A stretch of 64,000 nucleotides of DNA from Cypionkella sp049896245 (lineage in GTDB: Bacteria > Pseudomonadota > Alphaproteobacteria > Rhodobacterales > Rhodobacteraceae). The notes beneath the pieces are model-generated. The model was not told where the DNA came from. It ran no database searches and saw nothing but the letters and a program-made list of their open reading frames with translations. This document shows positions 42,629 through 52,265 of this stretch, piece by piece. Position 1 is the first letter of the stretch; each line of letters begins with the position of its first letter. The DNA is taken from the NCBI RefSeq assembly GCF_049896245.1, contig NZ_JAFCTX010000012.1, forward strand, positions 58,838 to 122,837, read 5' to 3'. The translations under genes and the position numbers were made by a program.

Positions 42629-43791
42629 CAGCGCCCCCGCTTGAAAATATCAGACATCTGGCCCTGCGGACGGCTACGCGTCATCGCCAAAAGCATCCCC
42701 ACCGTGATGCCCGCCGCAATCACCGAACTGCCGCCATAGGACACGAAGGGCAGAGTCATCCCCTTGGCAGGCAGCAATCGCACCGCCACCCCCATGTTGA
42801 TCATCGCCTGCACCCCGAAGATACAAGCCAGCCCCGTGCCCGCCAAACGGGTGAACGGATCACGCTCGCGCGTCAGCCGCACCAGACTGCGCACCACCAC
42901 CGTCGCGTAAAGCGCGATGATCACCAGCACCAGCACAAGGCCATATTCCTCTGCCGCGACAGCGATGATAAAATCAGTATGCGCATCGGGCAGGGTCCAT
43001 TTCACCTGCCCCTCGCCGACGCCGACGCCAAAGAAGCCACCCTCTTGAATGGCGCTGGTCGCATAGCCCATCTGGCTGCGCGGATCGACATCCGAAGCTA
43101 AAAACCCGTCAATCCGCCGCGCAAAGTGTTCCGACGAATGATAAGCGCTAAAGCCACCAATCCCTGTCAAGCCCACGGCCGTCACGATCAGGATCATCGG
43201 CGCGCCCGAAACGAAATAGATCACGCCCCAGCCAAACAACACCAACATGGCTTGACCGAAATCCGGTTGAAACGCCAAAAACAGCACCACCGTGACGGTC
43301 AAAGCGAGGGAAATCAGCCTGCCGGGCGGGCCGTTCAGGTCTTGGCTAGACGCCATCAGCCAGGCAATCACGATCATGAAACCGGGCTTCAGAAACTCGG
43401 ACGGCTGCACCGAGGCAAAGCCAAAGCTGAACCAGCGGATAGCACCCTTGCCAAAATCGGTGCCAAACATCGGCAACAGCATCAGCGCCAGCATCGACAC
43501 AGCAAAGCCCAGCACACCCAGCCGGCGCACCATCGCAGGCGACATCATCGACACGCCAAAGATCGCAACCAGCGCCATGCCGCCGAAAAACGCCTGCCGC
43601 GTGACATAGTAATAGGGGTCAAGCCCGTTGCGCTCGGCCAGTGGCACCGAGGCCGCAAGCCCCAGCAGCAGACCAATCGCAAACAGCACCAACACCGCTG
43701 TCAGCGTCCATTTGTCAATCGTCCGCCACCAGCGGGGAATCACCGGTTCCGACACCCTGCTGGGCATCGAGCCATAGACCATCTCAGTCAT
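42628..43791 (-). CDS. ftsW: SEDS glycosyltransferase FtsW
   Basis: A 387-residue polytopic protein with about ten membrane helices, the septal peptidoglycan polymerase. Family motifs include FQPDFGQAMLVLFGW and, near the end, LPAKGMTLPFVSYGGSS, with the extracellular loop containing GVGEGQVKWTLPDAHTDFI. It is the first gene of the cluster in this window; murD, mraY, murF and murE are not upstream. Confidence 0.96.
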   Translation of the reverse strand: MTEMVYGSMPSRVSEPVIPRWWRTIDKWTLTAVLVLFAIGLLLGLAASVPLAERNGLDPYYYVTRQAFFGGMALVAIFGVSMMSPAMVRRLGVLGFAVSMLALMLLPMFGTDFGKGAIRWFSFGFASVQPSEFLKPGFMIVIAWLMASSQDLNGPPGRLISLALTVTVVLFLAFQPDFGQAMLVLFGWGVIYFVSGAPMILIVTAVGLTGIGGFSAYHSSEHFARRIDGFLASDVDPRSQMGYATSAIQEGGFFGVGVGEGQVKWTLPDAHTDFIIAVAAEEYGLVLVLVIIALYATVVVRSLVRLTRERDPFTRLAGTGLACIFGVQAMINMGVAVRLLPAKGMTLPFVSYGGSSVIAAGITVGMLLAMTRSRPQGQMSDIFKRGR

Positions 43792-43965
43792 GGAAAATCC
43801 GCCTGTATTTTCGTCTGCTCTGCCGATACCGGGTTTCTCCGGTCACGCCGGGTTTACCCGGTCTGACCGTAAGACTAGCTAAAACGAATCACAAAGGCCA
43901 GCAGAAACAAGGGGTCGCGAATCACTTCTGTGGCGATTCTCCGCCGCAAAAGCCGCGCGCCGCCC

Positions 43966-44883
43966 CTACAACTGATCCTGCCCGGCGGCATCGTGCCGAA
44001 CCGGCCAGACCGGATGCGGCACCGGGTCTTTCGCGCGCCAGAAATACTGCCGGAAGATCTGGCCATAGCTGCGATAGACGTAAGCCTGGTTGCGCCGCAG
44101 GTAATGCTCGCGCCGACTGGTATAAAGTGCCGGCAACTCATACCACGGCACAGCCGGATGCATGTGATGCACGACGTGGAAATTGTTGTTTAAAAACAAA
44201 TAGCTCAGCGGGCCACGATCCTCGATCACCACGGTGCGGGCGCGGAACGCCTCATGCGCGCGGTGCTCCAGATAGGTGCGGATCTTCAACAAAGCCGTGC
44301 CAAGATAGACCGCCAGCAGATAGGCCCAGATCGGCATACCCACCCATTGCAGCCACAAGAACAGCGGCACCAACCCGATCAGATGCAGCCCCCAGGCCAG
44401 CAAAACCCGGCCCTCGCCGGTGCGCAGCAAGGCCAGCTCATCGCGCAGGAATATACAGGTGCCCAATGCGGGGCCAAGCAGCATCCGTCCAGCCAAGGTG
44501 TTGTTCCAACGCAACAAAACCCGCATCAGCGGTGCGGTTTTGGCCCAGACAGCAGGCTCTATATAGTTTGACTCGGGGTCATCATAAGGGTCTGTCAGCG
44601 CCGGGTCGAAATGGTGCTGCAAATGCAAGTCCTTGAAGCGCAGATAGGGCGCGAAGGGCATCAATGCCGGAAACACCAGCGCCTCGTTCAACCATTGCGC
44701 GCGGAACGGATGCCGATGCAGCACCTCATGCTGCAAGGAAGAAAACTGCGCCAAGGCGATCCCGGTGAGAAGGATCGACACCGCGCCCGTGCTAACCCAA
44801 ACCCAACCGCCCAGCGCAAAGACGGCATAAGTCACCAGCAACATCCCCACAGTCGGCCACTCCATAACGCGAGTCTGCGGCAT
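43966..44883 (-). CDS. Membrane fatty acid desaturase
   Basis: A 305-residue diiron membrane enzyme. The three histidine boxes are HEVLH, HLQHH and HVVHH, with hydrophobic pairs between them. AGGA 5 nt before ATG 44883 favours this start, although the frame opens at 44922. It may introduce acyl double bonds or hydroxylate a lipid or carotenoid. It is divergent from an XRE-type regulator 68 nt away, which is the obvious candidate controller. Confidence 0.85.
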   Translation of the reverse strand: MPQTRVMEWPTVGMLLVTYAVFALGGWVWVSTGAVSILLTGIALAQFSSLQHEVLHRHPFRAQWLNEALVFPALMPFAPYLRFKDLHLQHHFDPALTDPYDDPESNYIEPAVWAKTAPLMRVLLRWNNTLAGRMLLGPALGTCIFLRDELALLRTGEGRVLLAWGLHLIGLVPLFLWLQWVGMPIWAYLLAVYLGTALLKIRTYLEHRAHEAFRARTVVIEDRGPLSYLFLNNNFHVVHHMHPAVPWYELPALYTSRREHYLRRNQAYVYRSYGQIFRQYFWRAKDPVPHPVWPVRHDAAGQDQL

Positions 44884-44951
44884 ATCTTTCCTCATCAAGG
44901 GGTTATCGTCGTACGCTAACACTTGCCAAACCGCTGCGGAACTCAGAGGAT

Positions 44952-45851
44952 ATGCAACATCCCATCACCATTGTGGATAATATAAAACAGATGCAGGATT
45001 TTATCGACAAACGCCACCGCGCCCCCCTGTTTCGCATCCGTCTGGCCGAGGCGATGGCGCAGCAGGGCACCAGCCAAGCCGCCTTGGCCCGCGCCACCGG
45101 GGCGGATCGCTCGACGGTATCGGCCCTGCTCGCCCCCGGCATCCGGCTGCCCAATGCGCAACTGACCGCCGATTGCGCCACGGCTTTGGGGGTGTCTTGC
45201 GACTGGCTTTTGGGCCTGACCGATCGGCCCGAGCCGGTGGACGCGCTGCTGGCCAGTTCCGTAACCTTTTCCGAAGCGCCGCGTGCGCTGTTTGACCAAG
45301 AGCTGATCGGCTGGCACCGCGCCGCTGCGGGCTATAAAATCCGCCATGTCCCCGCCAGCCTGCCCGATATGTTAAAGACGCCAGAAGTGGTGGCTTGGGA
45401 ATACGCCGACGACCTTGGCCGCGCCGCTGATCAGGCGATTGCGGCGTTTAAAGACCAGCTGGATTGGATGAAATCCGCGCATTCCGATTATGAAATCGCT
45501 ATGCCACTGCATGAAATATCGAACTTTGCCCGAGGCTTAGGCTATTGGTCTGGCCTGCCCCTTGGCGCCCGCCATGCGCAGATGGATCATTTGATTGCGA
45601 TCTGTGACACGCTTTATCCCGCGCTGCGGCTGTATCTGTTTGACGCGCATCGGGTCTATTCCAGCCCGGTCACGGTGTTCGGCCCGCACCTTGCCGTCGT
45701 CTATCTGGGCCGCCAATACATCGTGTTTCGCGACCCTGACCGGGTGCAATCCATTCTGCAACATTTTGATGGCTTGATCCGTGCTGCCCCGTTCGGTGCG
45801 CGCGGCGTGCGCGATCATCTGGCACGATTACAACGGGTTATGGATCAGTAG
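44952..45851 (+). CDS. XRE-family transcriptional regulator
   Basis: A 299-residue protein. The N-terminal helix-turn-helix lies in FRIRLAEAMAQQGTSQAALA and RATGADRSTVSALLA, and CDWLLGLTDRPE marks its end. A C-terminal domain of about 190 residues without recognised motif follows and may bind an effector. AGAGG precedes the ATG. It diverges from the desaturase gene. Confidence 0.8.
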   Translation: MQHPITIVDNIKQMQDFIDKRHRAPLFRIRLAEAMAQQGTSQAALARATGADRSTVSALLAPGIRLPNAQLTADCATALGVSCDWLLGLTDRPEPVDALLASSVTFSEAPRALFDQELIGWHRAAAGYKIRHVPASLPDMLKTPEVVAWEYADDLGRAADQAIAAFKDQLDWMKSAHSDYEIAMPLHEISNFARGLGYWSGLPLGARHAQMDHLIAICDTLYPALRLYLFDAHRVYSSPVTVFGPHLAVVYLGRQYIVFRDPDRVQSILQHFDGLIRAAPFGARGVRDHLARLQRVMDQ

Positions 45852-46336
45852 ACGGTCAACCGCCTAAGATCATAGCCGTTCCATTCAAAGATATCCCGCG
45901 CCGCTTTCAGCCGATCCGGCGGGAAGGCCCCTCGGTTCAGGATGAAGCCCAGCCGCCCATTCGGGCTGCCGACCACCAAGGTGCGATAATCGCCATCGGC
46001 CCACAAAATCCACCACGGCCCCGGCTGCCCCGGCACCGCAAACCGCCCCACAATATCCGAGGCCATCGGCCCTGCCGCCGCCATCTGCACGCCAGATTCG
46101 CACAAACGGTAGCGGATTTGCAGCTCGCCCGCGCCTTGGGAAATCTCGGCACCGCCGGGTTTGCAAGCTTCCCCGCCGAAAGCTGCCACCTGACTCCATG
46201 TGCCGACCAGACGGTTTTGGTCCATCACCGCATTGGAATACATCGGCGCATCAGGCGCGCGGTAGCGACCCACCGCCACAGTTTTCGGGGCTATTGCGCA
46301 AGCGCTCAGCAGCAAAAGCGCAATCAATCGATACAA
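45845..46336 (-). CDS. Lipocalin-like lipoprotein
   Basis: A 163-residue protein with a lipobox LLLLSAC (cysteine about residue 13). The mature part shows the lipocalin G-x-W motif in RLVGTWSQVAAFGG and a beta-rich body ending with WNGYDLRRLTVY. Blc-type lipocalins sit in the outer membrane and bind lipids. It overlaps the upstream lipoprotein gene by 13 nt and its end overlaps the convergent regulator end by 7 nt. Confidence 0.68.
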   Translation of the reverse strand: MYRLIALLLLSACAIAPKTVAVGRYRAPDAPMYSNAVMDQNRLVGTWSQVAAFGGEACKPGGAEISQGAGELQIRYRLCESGVQMAAAGPMASDIVGRFAVPGQPGPWWILWADGDYRTLVVGSPNGRLGFILNRGAFPPDRLKAARDIFEWNGYDLRRLTVY

Positions 46337-46848
46337 AGGGTCACCATCGCGCCATTATCCTGCAAAATTTCATTACAGCCAAACAAAGGCGCGATTGGCG
46401 CACAAGTATTTGATCTGGCAAGGCAATCGCCCTCGCAATCGCTTTCCTTGTGGCAAGATTTGCCCGCGTCGCGCATCCTGCGCACGCAACTCATCCCGCC
46501 CGCTTTGCCTGCGACAGACCACTGCCCGCCCTTTTTAACGCAAGCCAGTTCTTCCGGCCCCAGCACCCGCGCCGGTTCTTCGGCAACGGGCGGCGAAGTG
46601 GCCTTGGCGGGATCAACGGCGGCGGGGTTGGGCTGGGGCGCTACCGCCTGCGCCGCCGGGTCAGGCTTTGCGATTTCCGCCGCTGGCTTGGCAGGATCAG
46701 CCGCACCCGCCACCGTAGGTGCGTCCAGAGAGGTCACCGCAATGGCATCGCCAGTGATCGGATTGGCGCTATCGCTGGGCTTCGCCAGCTTGCCACCACC
46801 CAAGGTGCAGCCCGCCACCACAACCGCCAAAACCATACAAAACCGCAT
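46324..46848 (-). CDS. Cysteine-rich lipoprotein, unrecognised
   Basis: A 174-residue protein. Lipobox VVAGC (cysteine about residue 14) is followed by a Pro/Ala-rich linker of about 75 residues and a C-terminal domain with eight cysteines in the pattern LACVKKGGQW, SCVRRMRD, SCHKESDCEGDCLARSNTCA, GCNEIL, LCID, which suggests disulfide-bonded loops in the periplasm. It is co-transcribed with the lipocalin gene. Family not recognised. Confidence 0.65.
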   Translation of the reverse strand: MRFCMVLAVVVAGCTLGGGKLAKPSDSANPITGDAIAVTSLDAPTVAGAADPAKPAAEIAKPDPAAQAVAPQPNPAAVDPAKATSPPVAEEPARVLGPEELACVKKGGQWSVAGKAGGMSCVRRMRDAGKSCHKESDCEGDCLARSNTCAPIAPLFGCNEILQDNGAMVTLCID

Positions 46849-46857
46849 CGCGCGCCC

Positions 46858-47901
46858 CTAATATGGCATCGGATGCGCGCGGTGTGCTGCATCAATTTCG
46901 GCCAAAACCTCGGCGTCCAATGCGACATCCGCCGCCCCCAAAGCGATCTCAAGCTGCGCCAGATCGGTGGCACCGATGATCGGAATACACGGAAATGGCC
47001 GCGCCATACAGAACGCAATCGCCATCTGTGCCGGGTTCAACCCGTGCCGCGCGGCGATGCCCAAATAGGCCGCCACCGCCGGAAACACCTGCGGCGTCAC
47101 CCGCCCCGACAGCGTCGGATTAAGCGCCCGCCGCGTGCCCTCCGGGATCACGTCGCCCGCATATTTACCCGTCAGCAGCCCGGTGGATAAAGGCGAGAAC
47201 GCCAGCAGCGGCATATCTTCCAGCGTGGAAAGTTCAGCCCAGTCGCTGTCAAACTGCCGACACAGCAGCGAATATTCATTCTGTACCGTCGCCATCCGCG
47301 GCAAACCATGTTTGTCTGCCAGTGCGAGCCAGCGCCCTGCGCCCCACACCGATTCATTGGAAAGTGCAATATGGCGGATTTTGCCCTCTGCAATCAGATC
47401 AGCTGATAGCTGAAGCATTTCAAGCATATGCGCTTCAATAGCTGCCTTATCCCCACCCCTCGGATCAAAGTGCCAAATGTCGCGAAAGTGATAGGCGGCG
47501 CGGTTGGGCCAGTGCAGTTGATAGAGATCAATGTAGTCGGTTTTCAGCCGCAGCAAGGAGGCCTCGACCGCCGCCCGCATCGCAGCACCCGTCAATGGCG
47601 CACCACCGCGAACCGCGTCCTGACCCTCTCCGGTCACTTTGGTCGCCAGCACCAGTTGATCGCGCCCGCCGCGCGCCGCAAGCCAACTGCCGATGATTTC
47701 TTCCGTACGCCCCACGGTTTCAGCCCGCACCGGATTGACCGGATACATCTCGGCGGTGTCCCAGAAATTCACGCCGTGGCCCAACGCCACATCCATCTGA
47801 GCATGGCCCTCGGCCTCGGAGTTTTGGCTGCCCCAAGTCATCGTGCCCAGCGAGAGCGCCGATACTGAAAGCCCCGTCTGCCCCAATCGCACTTGCCGCA
47901 T
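46858..47901 (-). CDS. Aldo/keto reductase
   Basis: A 347-residue NADPH-dependent oxidoreductase of the Tas/MocA-like AKR group. The catalytic tyrosine is in FWDTAEMYPVN and the lysine in LVLATKVTG; the histidine lies in YQLHWPNR; the coenzyme loop is FPCIPIIGATDLAQLE. GGAGGG lies before the start. The natural substrate is not predictable. Confidence 0.9.
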   Translation of the reverse strand: MRQVRLGQTGLSVSALSLGTMTWGSQNSEAEGHAQMDVALGHGVNFWDTAEMYPVNPVRAETVGRTEEIIGSWLAARGGRDQLVLATKVTGEGQDAVRGGAPLTGAAMRAAVEASLLRLKTDYIDLYQLHWPNRAAYHFRDIWHFDPRGGDKAAIEAHMLEMLQLSADLIAEGKIRHIALSNESVWGAGRWLALADKHGLPRMATVQNEYSLLCRQFDSDWAELSTLEDMPLLAFSPLSTGLLTGKYAGDVIPEGTRRALNPTLSGRVTPQVFPAVAAYLGIAARHGLNPAQMAIAFCMARPFPCIPIIGATDLAQLEIALGAADVALDAEVLAEIDAAHRAHPMPY

Positions 47902-48052
47902 CGCGCCCTCCTGTTTCAGCGCAGACTAGGCGGCGCGCCCTTACAAGGAAAGCCCTTGCGCATGGCCAGATCAGACTGAAGTCTGACCTCACGCGAATTT
48001 GCGCGGCCTTGACCAGTTTAATGTTACATTACCTTAAGATAAGGAGGTTTCC

Positions 48053-48613
48053 TTGCGCATGCTGCTGTTGATTTTGGCGCTTAGCGCCAGCCCCGCCTTC
48101 GCGGCCCCTGCCAAATATACCCTGCAACCCGATGCCTCGCTGATCGGGTTTGAAACCGATTTTGGCAGCGATAAAATCACCGGGCAAATGCCGATCACCC
48201 GCGCCGATCTCACGCTCGATTTCAAAAATGTCAGCGCCAGCCATGTTGCCGTGACGCTGGACTCCGCCCATGCCGAGGCGTCATTTCCGTTTGCGGCGCA
48301 GGCGATGAAAGGCCCTAAGGTGCTGGATTCGGCTGATTTTCCGCAGATCAGTTTTGAGAGTACCTCGGTGACTGCCAACGGCGAAGGTGCCGAGGTCAAG
48401 GGTCGCGTGACCATTCGCGGCGTCACCAAACCGATGGTGATGCAGGCGATGATCTGGCGGCAGAAGGGCCATGAGGCCGGCGATCTGTCGCATCTGACCA
48501 TTCGGCTGACAGGGGCAGTCAACCGCTCGGATTTTGGCGCTGTGGGCTGGTCGGATATGGTCGGCGATCAGGTGCGCTTGGATATTCTGGCCCGCATTGC
48601 GCGCAGTGAATAG
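48053..48613 (+). CDS. YceI family periplasmic protein
   Basis: A 186-residue protein with a Sec signal (MLLLILALSASPAFA, cleavage after AFA). The mature part is a lipocalin-like YceI fold (ASLIGFETDFGS, VTIRGVTKPMVMQAMIW), which binds isoprenoid lipids in characterised members. AGGAGG (48042-48047) is 5 nt before a TTG at 48053 and 11 nt before an ATG at 48059, so the TTG is the likelier start. The stop is followed at once by the cytochrome b561 gene, a common pairing. Confidence 0.88.
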   Translation: MRMLLLILALSASPAFAAPAKYTLQPDASLIGFETDFGSDKITGQMPITRADLTLDFKNVSASHVAVTLDSAHAEASFPFAAQAMKGPKVLDSADFPQISFESTSVTANGEGAEVKGRVTIRGVTKPMVMQAMIWRQKGHEAGDLSHLTIRLTGAVNRSDFGAVGWSDMVGDQVRLDILARIARSE

Positions 48614-49153
48614 ATGTGGCGGAATTCTCCCACAGGTTTTGGCTTGGCTTCGCGCTTGCTGCATTGGACCATGGCGGGACTGATCTTGGCTTTACTGGTG
48701 CTTGGCACGGCGCTTGGCTGGATTAAGCCCAATCTTTCAACGCTTTGGCTTTACGGGCTGCACAAGACGCTAGGGCTGACAGCCCTTAGCCTCGCCGTGA
48801 TCCGGCTGATCTGGCACCGGATCAGCCCGCCGCCGCGCCCACTGGGGCCACCCAGCCAATGGCAAAACCGCGCGGCGCGGGCCACCCATCTGGCGCTATA
48901 TCTGCTGATGCTGGCGATCCCGCTGTCCGGTTGGGTCGCCAGTTCCGCGACGGGTCTGGATGTGGTGATCTTTGGCCAGATCACTTTGCCACCCATCGCC
49001 CCCACTTCGCAAGCGATTGAAAACGCAGGCTTTGCCATACATGGCATCCTGACCAAGCTGCTGATGGCGCTGCTGCTTGCCCACATCACAGGCGCAGTTC
49101 TGCGGGGCTTGAAAGGCGACGGCACGCTGCGGCGCATCACAAAGGGCTCATAA
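48614..49153 (+). CDS. Cytochrome b561
   Basis: A 179-residue four-helix heme b protein of the CybB type. Heme-ligand histidines are recognised in ASRLLHWTMAG, LYGLHKTLGLT and, later, IHGILTKLLMALLLAHITG. It would shuttle electrons from ubiquinol to the periplasm. Start codon immediately after the YceI stop shows the two are one unit. The electron acceptor is unknown. Confidence 0.88.
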   Translation: MWRNSPTGFGLASRLLHWTMAGLILALLVLGTALGWIKPNLSTLWLYGLHKTLGLTALSLAVIRLIWHRISPPPRPLGPPSQWQNRAARATHLALYLLMLAIPLSGWVASSATGLDVVIFGQITLPPIAPTSQAIENAGFAIHGILTKLLMALLLAHITGAVLRGLKGDGTLRRITKGS

Positions 49154-49235
49154 TCCCGATCTAGGCTTTAACCTCGTCTGGTCCTTGGCCCTCGCATCGG
49201 GTAAACGAGGCGCAACTGACGGGAAAGGGCATCGC

Positions 49236-50954
49236 ATGGCACGGATTCTGATCACCTCCGCCATTCCTTATATCAATGGCATCAAGCACTTGGGCAATCT
49301 GGTGGGCTCTCAGCTTCCGGCCGATCTGTTCGCGCGCTACAATCGCGCGCGCGGCCATGAGGTGATGTTCATCTGCGCCACCGATGAACACGGCACCCCG
49401 GCCGAACTGGCGGCGGCCAAAGCGGGCAAGCCTGTCGCCGCATATTGCGCCGAAATGCATGATGTGCAGGCCGAGATTGCGCGCGGCTTTCGGTTGTCGT
49501 TTGACCATTTCGGGCGCTCATCCAGCGAGCGTAACCATCTGCTGACCCAGCATTTCGCGGGCAAACTGGCCGAGGCTGGACTGATCCGCGAGGTCGAGGA
49601 AAGCCAGATCTATTCCATCGACGATCACCGCTTTCTGCCTGACCGCTATATCGAGGGCACCTGCCCGAACTGTGGCTACGAGAGCGCGCGTGGCGATCAA
49701 TGCGACAACTGCACCAAGCAGTTGGACCCCACCGATCTGATCAACCCACATTCGACGATTTCGGGATCAACCAATCTTGAGGTCCGCAAAACCAAGCACC
49801 TTTATCTGCGCCAGCGGTCGTTGCGTGACAAGCTAGAGGCTTGGATTGACAGCAAAAAAGACTGGCCAATCCTGACGACCTCGATTGCGAAGAAATGGCT
49901 GAACGACGGCGATGGCTTGCAGGACCGTGGCATCACACGCGATTTGCACTGGGGCATCCCGGTCAAAAAAGGCGATCAAATCTGGCCGGGGATGGAGGGC
50001 AAGGTGTTCTACGTCTGGTTCGACGCACCCATCGAATATATCGCCTGCACCGCTGAATGGGCCGACGCGCAAGGCCTGCCAGATGCCGCGTGGCAACGCT
50101 GGTGGCGCACTGATATGGGTGCGCAGGATGTCACCTACTATCAGTTCATGGGCAAAGATAACGTACCATTCCATACCCTTAGCTTCCCTGCCACGATCTT
50201 GGGGTCGGGTGAGCCTTGGAAGCTGGTCGATTACCTGAAATCGTTCAACTACCTGAATTATGATGGCGGCCAGTTCAGCACCTCGCGTGGGCGCGGCGTG
50301 TTTATGGATCAGGCTTTGTCGATCCTGCCCTCGGATTACTGGCGCTGGTGGCTGCTAAGCCACGCCCCTGAATCGGCGGACAGCGAGTTCACATGGGAGA
50401 ATTTCCAGGTCTCGGTGAACAAAGACCTCGCCGATGTGCTGGGCAACCTTGTGTCCCGCGTCACCAAATTCTGCGTCGCGAAATTCGGCACAGAAGTGCC
50501 CAGCGCCGGGGAATTTGGCGAACAAGAGGCCCGGCTGATCGAAGAACTCGGCACCCGCATCAAAGACTACGCCGCCTGTATGGAATCGATGGAGGTCCGC
50601 AAGGCCAGCGCCGAGTTGCGCGCGATCTGGGTGATCGGCAACGAATATCTGCAAGCCGCAGCACCCTGGACGGTGGTGAAAACCGACCCCGAGCGCGCGC
50701 AAGCGATGATCCGCCTCAGCCTGAACCTGATCCGGGTTTATGCGATCTTATCCGCGCCCTTCATCCCGGATGCGGCTGCCACCATGATGGCCGCAATGGG
50801 ATCGCAGGATTGGACTTGGCCCGATGACGTGGCAGCTGCGATGACAGCCCTGCCAGCAGGCCACGCCTTCAGCGTGCCGGAAAACCTGTTCCGCAAGATC
50901 ACCGACGAAGAACGCGCCGATTGGCAGCAACGATTTGCTGGTATCCGCACCTGA
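49236..50954 (+). CDS. metG: Methionyl-tRNA synthetase
   Basis: A 572-residue class I synthetase. The HIGH-equivalent is in AIPYINGIKHLGNL, the zinc knuckle has four cysteines (CPNCGYESARGDQCDNC), and the KMSKS-equivalent is QFSTSRGRGVF. No C-terminal EMAP-like dimer domain is present. The ATG at 49236 gives the usual N-terminus; the frame is open to 49185 without support. Confidence 0.96.
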   Translation: MARILITSAIPYINGIKHLGNLVGSQLPADLFARYNRARGHEVMFICATDEHGTPAELAAAKAGKPVAAYCAEMHDVQAEIARGFRLSFDHFGRSSSERNHLLTQHFAGKLAEAGLIREVEESQIYSIDDHRFLPDRYIEGTCPNCGYESARGDQCDNCTKQLDPTDLINPHSTISGSTNLEVRKTKHLYLRQRSLRDKLEAWIDSKKDWPILTTSIAKKWLNDGDGLQDRGITRDLHWGIPVKKGDQIWPGMEGKVFYVWFDAPIEYIACTAEWADAQGLPDAAWQRWWRTDMGAQDVTYYQFMGKDNVPFHTLSFPATILGSGEPWKLVDYLKSFNYLNYDGGQFSTSRGRGVFMDQALSILPSDYWRWWLLSHAPESADSEFTWENFQVSVNKDLADVLGNLVSRVTKFCVAKFGTEVPSAGEFGEQEARLIEELGTRIKDYAACMESMEVRKASAELRAIWVIGNEYLQAAAPWTVVKTDPERAQAMIRLSLNLIRVYAILSAPFIPDAAATMMAAMGSQDWTWPDDVAAAMTALPAGHAFSVPENLFRKITDEERADWQQRFAGIRT

Positions 50955-51001
50955 TGCAGCCTGCAGGCGGTTCTGCTATGCTTGCACCGGAGGGGGCCGT
51001 T

Positions 51002-52009
51002 ATGAGCGATGCGCAAAAATACGTCGCCAAAGGTTCGGCGCATGTCACTCTGCCGGGGCAGGTAGAGCCGCTGGATGTGGCCTTTGTGCTGCTGCCGAAA
51101 TTCACCATGCTGGCGTTTTCCTCGGCGATTGAACCTTTGCGGATGGCCAATCAACTGACGCAACAGGTGCTGTTTCGCTGGCAGGTATTGTCGGATGATG
51201 GCGGCCCGGTGACTTGTTCAAACGGTGTGCCGATCATGGTCGATGGCGCTTGGGCGCAGGCCAAACCCGAAGGCATCGTGCTGGTCTGTTCGGGGGTGGA
51301 GCCCGAAGGCAAAGCCAGCCAAGCCTTGGGCGATTGGTTGCGCGGGTTATGGCGACGGGGGCGCGTGGTCGGCGGGTTGTGTACAGGGGCTTATGCGCTG
51401 GCGCAGGCGGGCATCCTGAAGGGCCACCGTTTCACGATGCATTGGGACAATATCGACGCTTTCGCCGAAAACCACCCAGACCTTTTGCCCGCCCGGCAAG
51501 TGTTCTGCATTGACGACCGGGTGATGACCTGCGCCGGCGGTGTCGCTGCCGCCGATCTAATGCTCAAGCTGATCAACGACCGCTTCGGCCCGGTTTTGGG
51601 GCAAGAGGTGATGAACATGTGCCTGCTGACCCAGCGCAGACAGGAAGAAGATCTGCAAACCACCTCGCTTGCCGCCCGCCTCGGCACCCGCCACGACAAA
51701 CTTCTGCAAGCGGCGGCTTATCTTGAGGCGCATATCGAGGAAGACTTCGACCTTGACGCTTGCGCCGCCCACCTCATGCTGTCGCGCCGCCAGATTGAGC
51801 GGCTGTTCAACCGCTATCTCAACATCACTCCGGTGCGCTATATGAACGATTTGCGGCTGGCGCGCGGGCGGTCTTTGCTCGCGGAAACTGATATGAAGGT
51901 GACAGAGGTGGCGGTGGCCTGCGGCTATGCATCCACCTCGCATTTCTCGAAGTCGTTTCGGAAGAAATACGGCACCTCGCCCTATCGCTTTTCGCATTTC
52001 GGCGGCTAA
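51002..52009 (+). CDS. GlxA-type AraC family regulator
   Basis: A 335-residue regulator with an N-terminal DJ-1/PfpI-like domain (cysteine in VVGGLCTGAYALAQAG) and a C-terminal double helix-turn-helix ending GYASTSHFSKSFRKKYGTSP. This architecture is shared with CdhR and GbdR, which respond to carnitine or glycine betaine. GGAGGGGG lies before ATG 51002. No metabolic target gene is adjacent. Confidence 0.85.
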   Translation: MSDAQKYVAKGSAHVTLPGQVEPLDVAFVLLPKFTMLAFSSAIEPLRMANQLTQQVLFRWQVLSDDGGPVTCSNGVPIMVDGAWAQAKPEGIVLVCSGVEPEGKASQALGDWLRGLWRRGRVVGGLCTGAYALAQAGILKGHRFTMHWDNIDAFAENHPDLLPARQVFCIDDRVMTCAGGVAAADLMLKLINDRFGPVLGQEVMNMCLLTQRRQEEDLQTTSLAARLGTRHDKLLQAAAYLEAHIEEDFDLDACAAHLMLSRRQIERLFNRYLNITPVRYMNDLRLARGRSLLAETDMKVTEVAVACGYASTSHFSKSFRKKYGTSPYRFSHFGG

Positions 52010-52265
52010 GGCGATTCAGGTTTTCAGGGAAGCTAGCCTACCGCAAAACGCGTTCGAGTGAAACGAAAGGCAGCGATGTCCGATACCTTGTAAACCTGAA
52101 CCGCTCTGCACGGCTGTTGGCCTGATCTGATGGCGCGGCTTACGCCGCAAGCCTCTTCAGCGCTGACGCGCGGTTGGGATGCGGCATCGACGCCTGCCCC
52201 CAGCGTTTTTCTTGCAGCACCCTGCCCCAGCCGCTATGCAAGCGCAGCAATTCCCGGAGGCCGCC

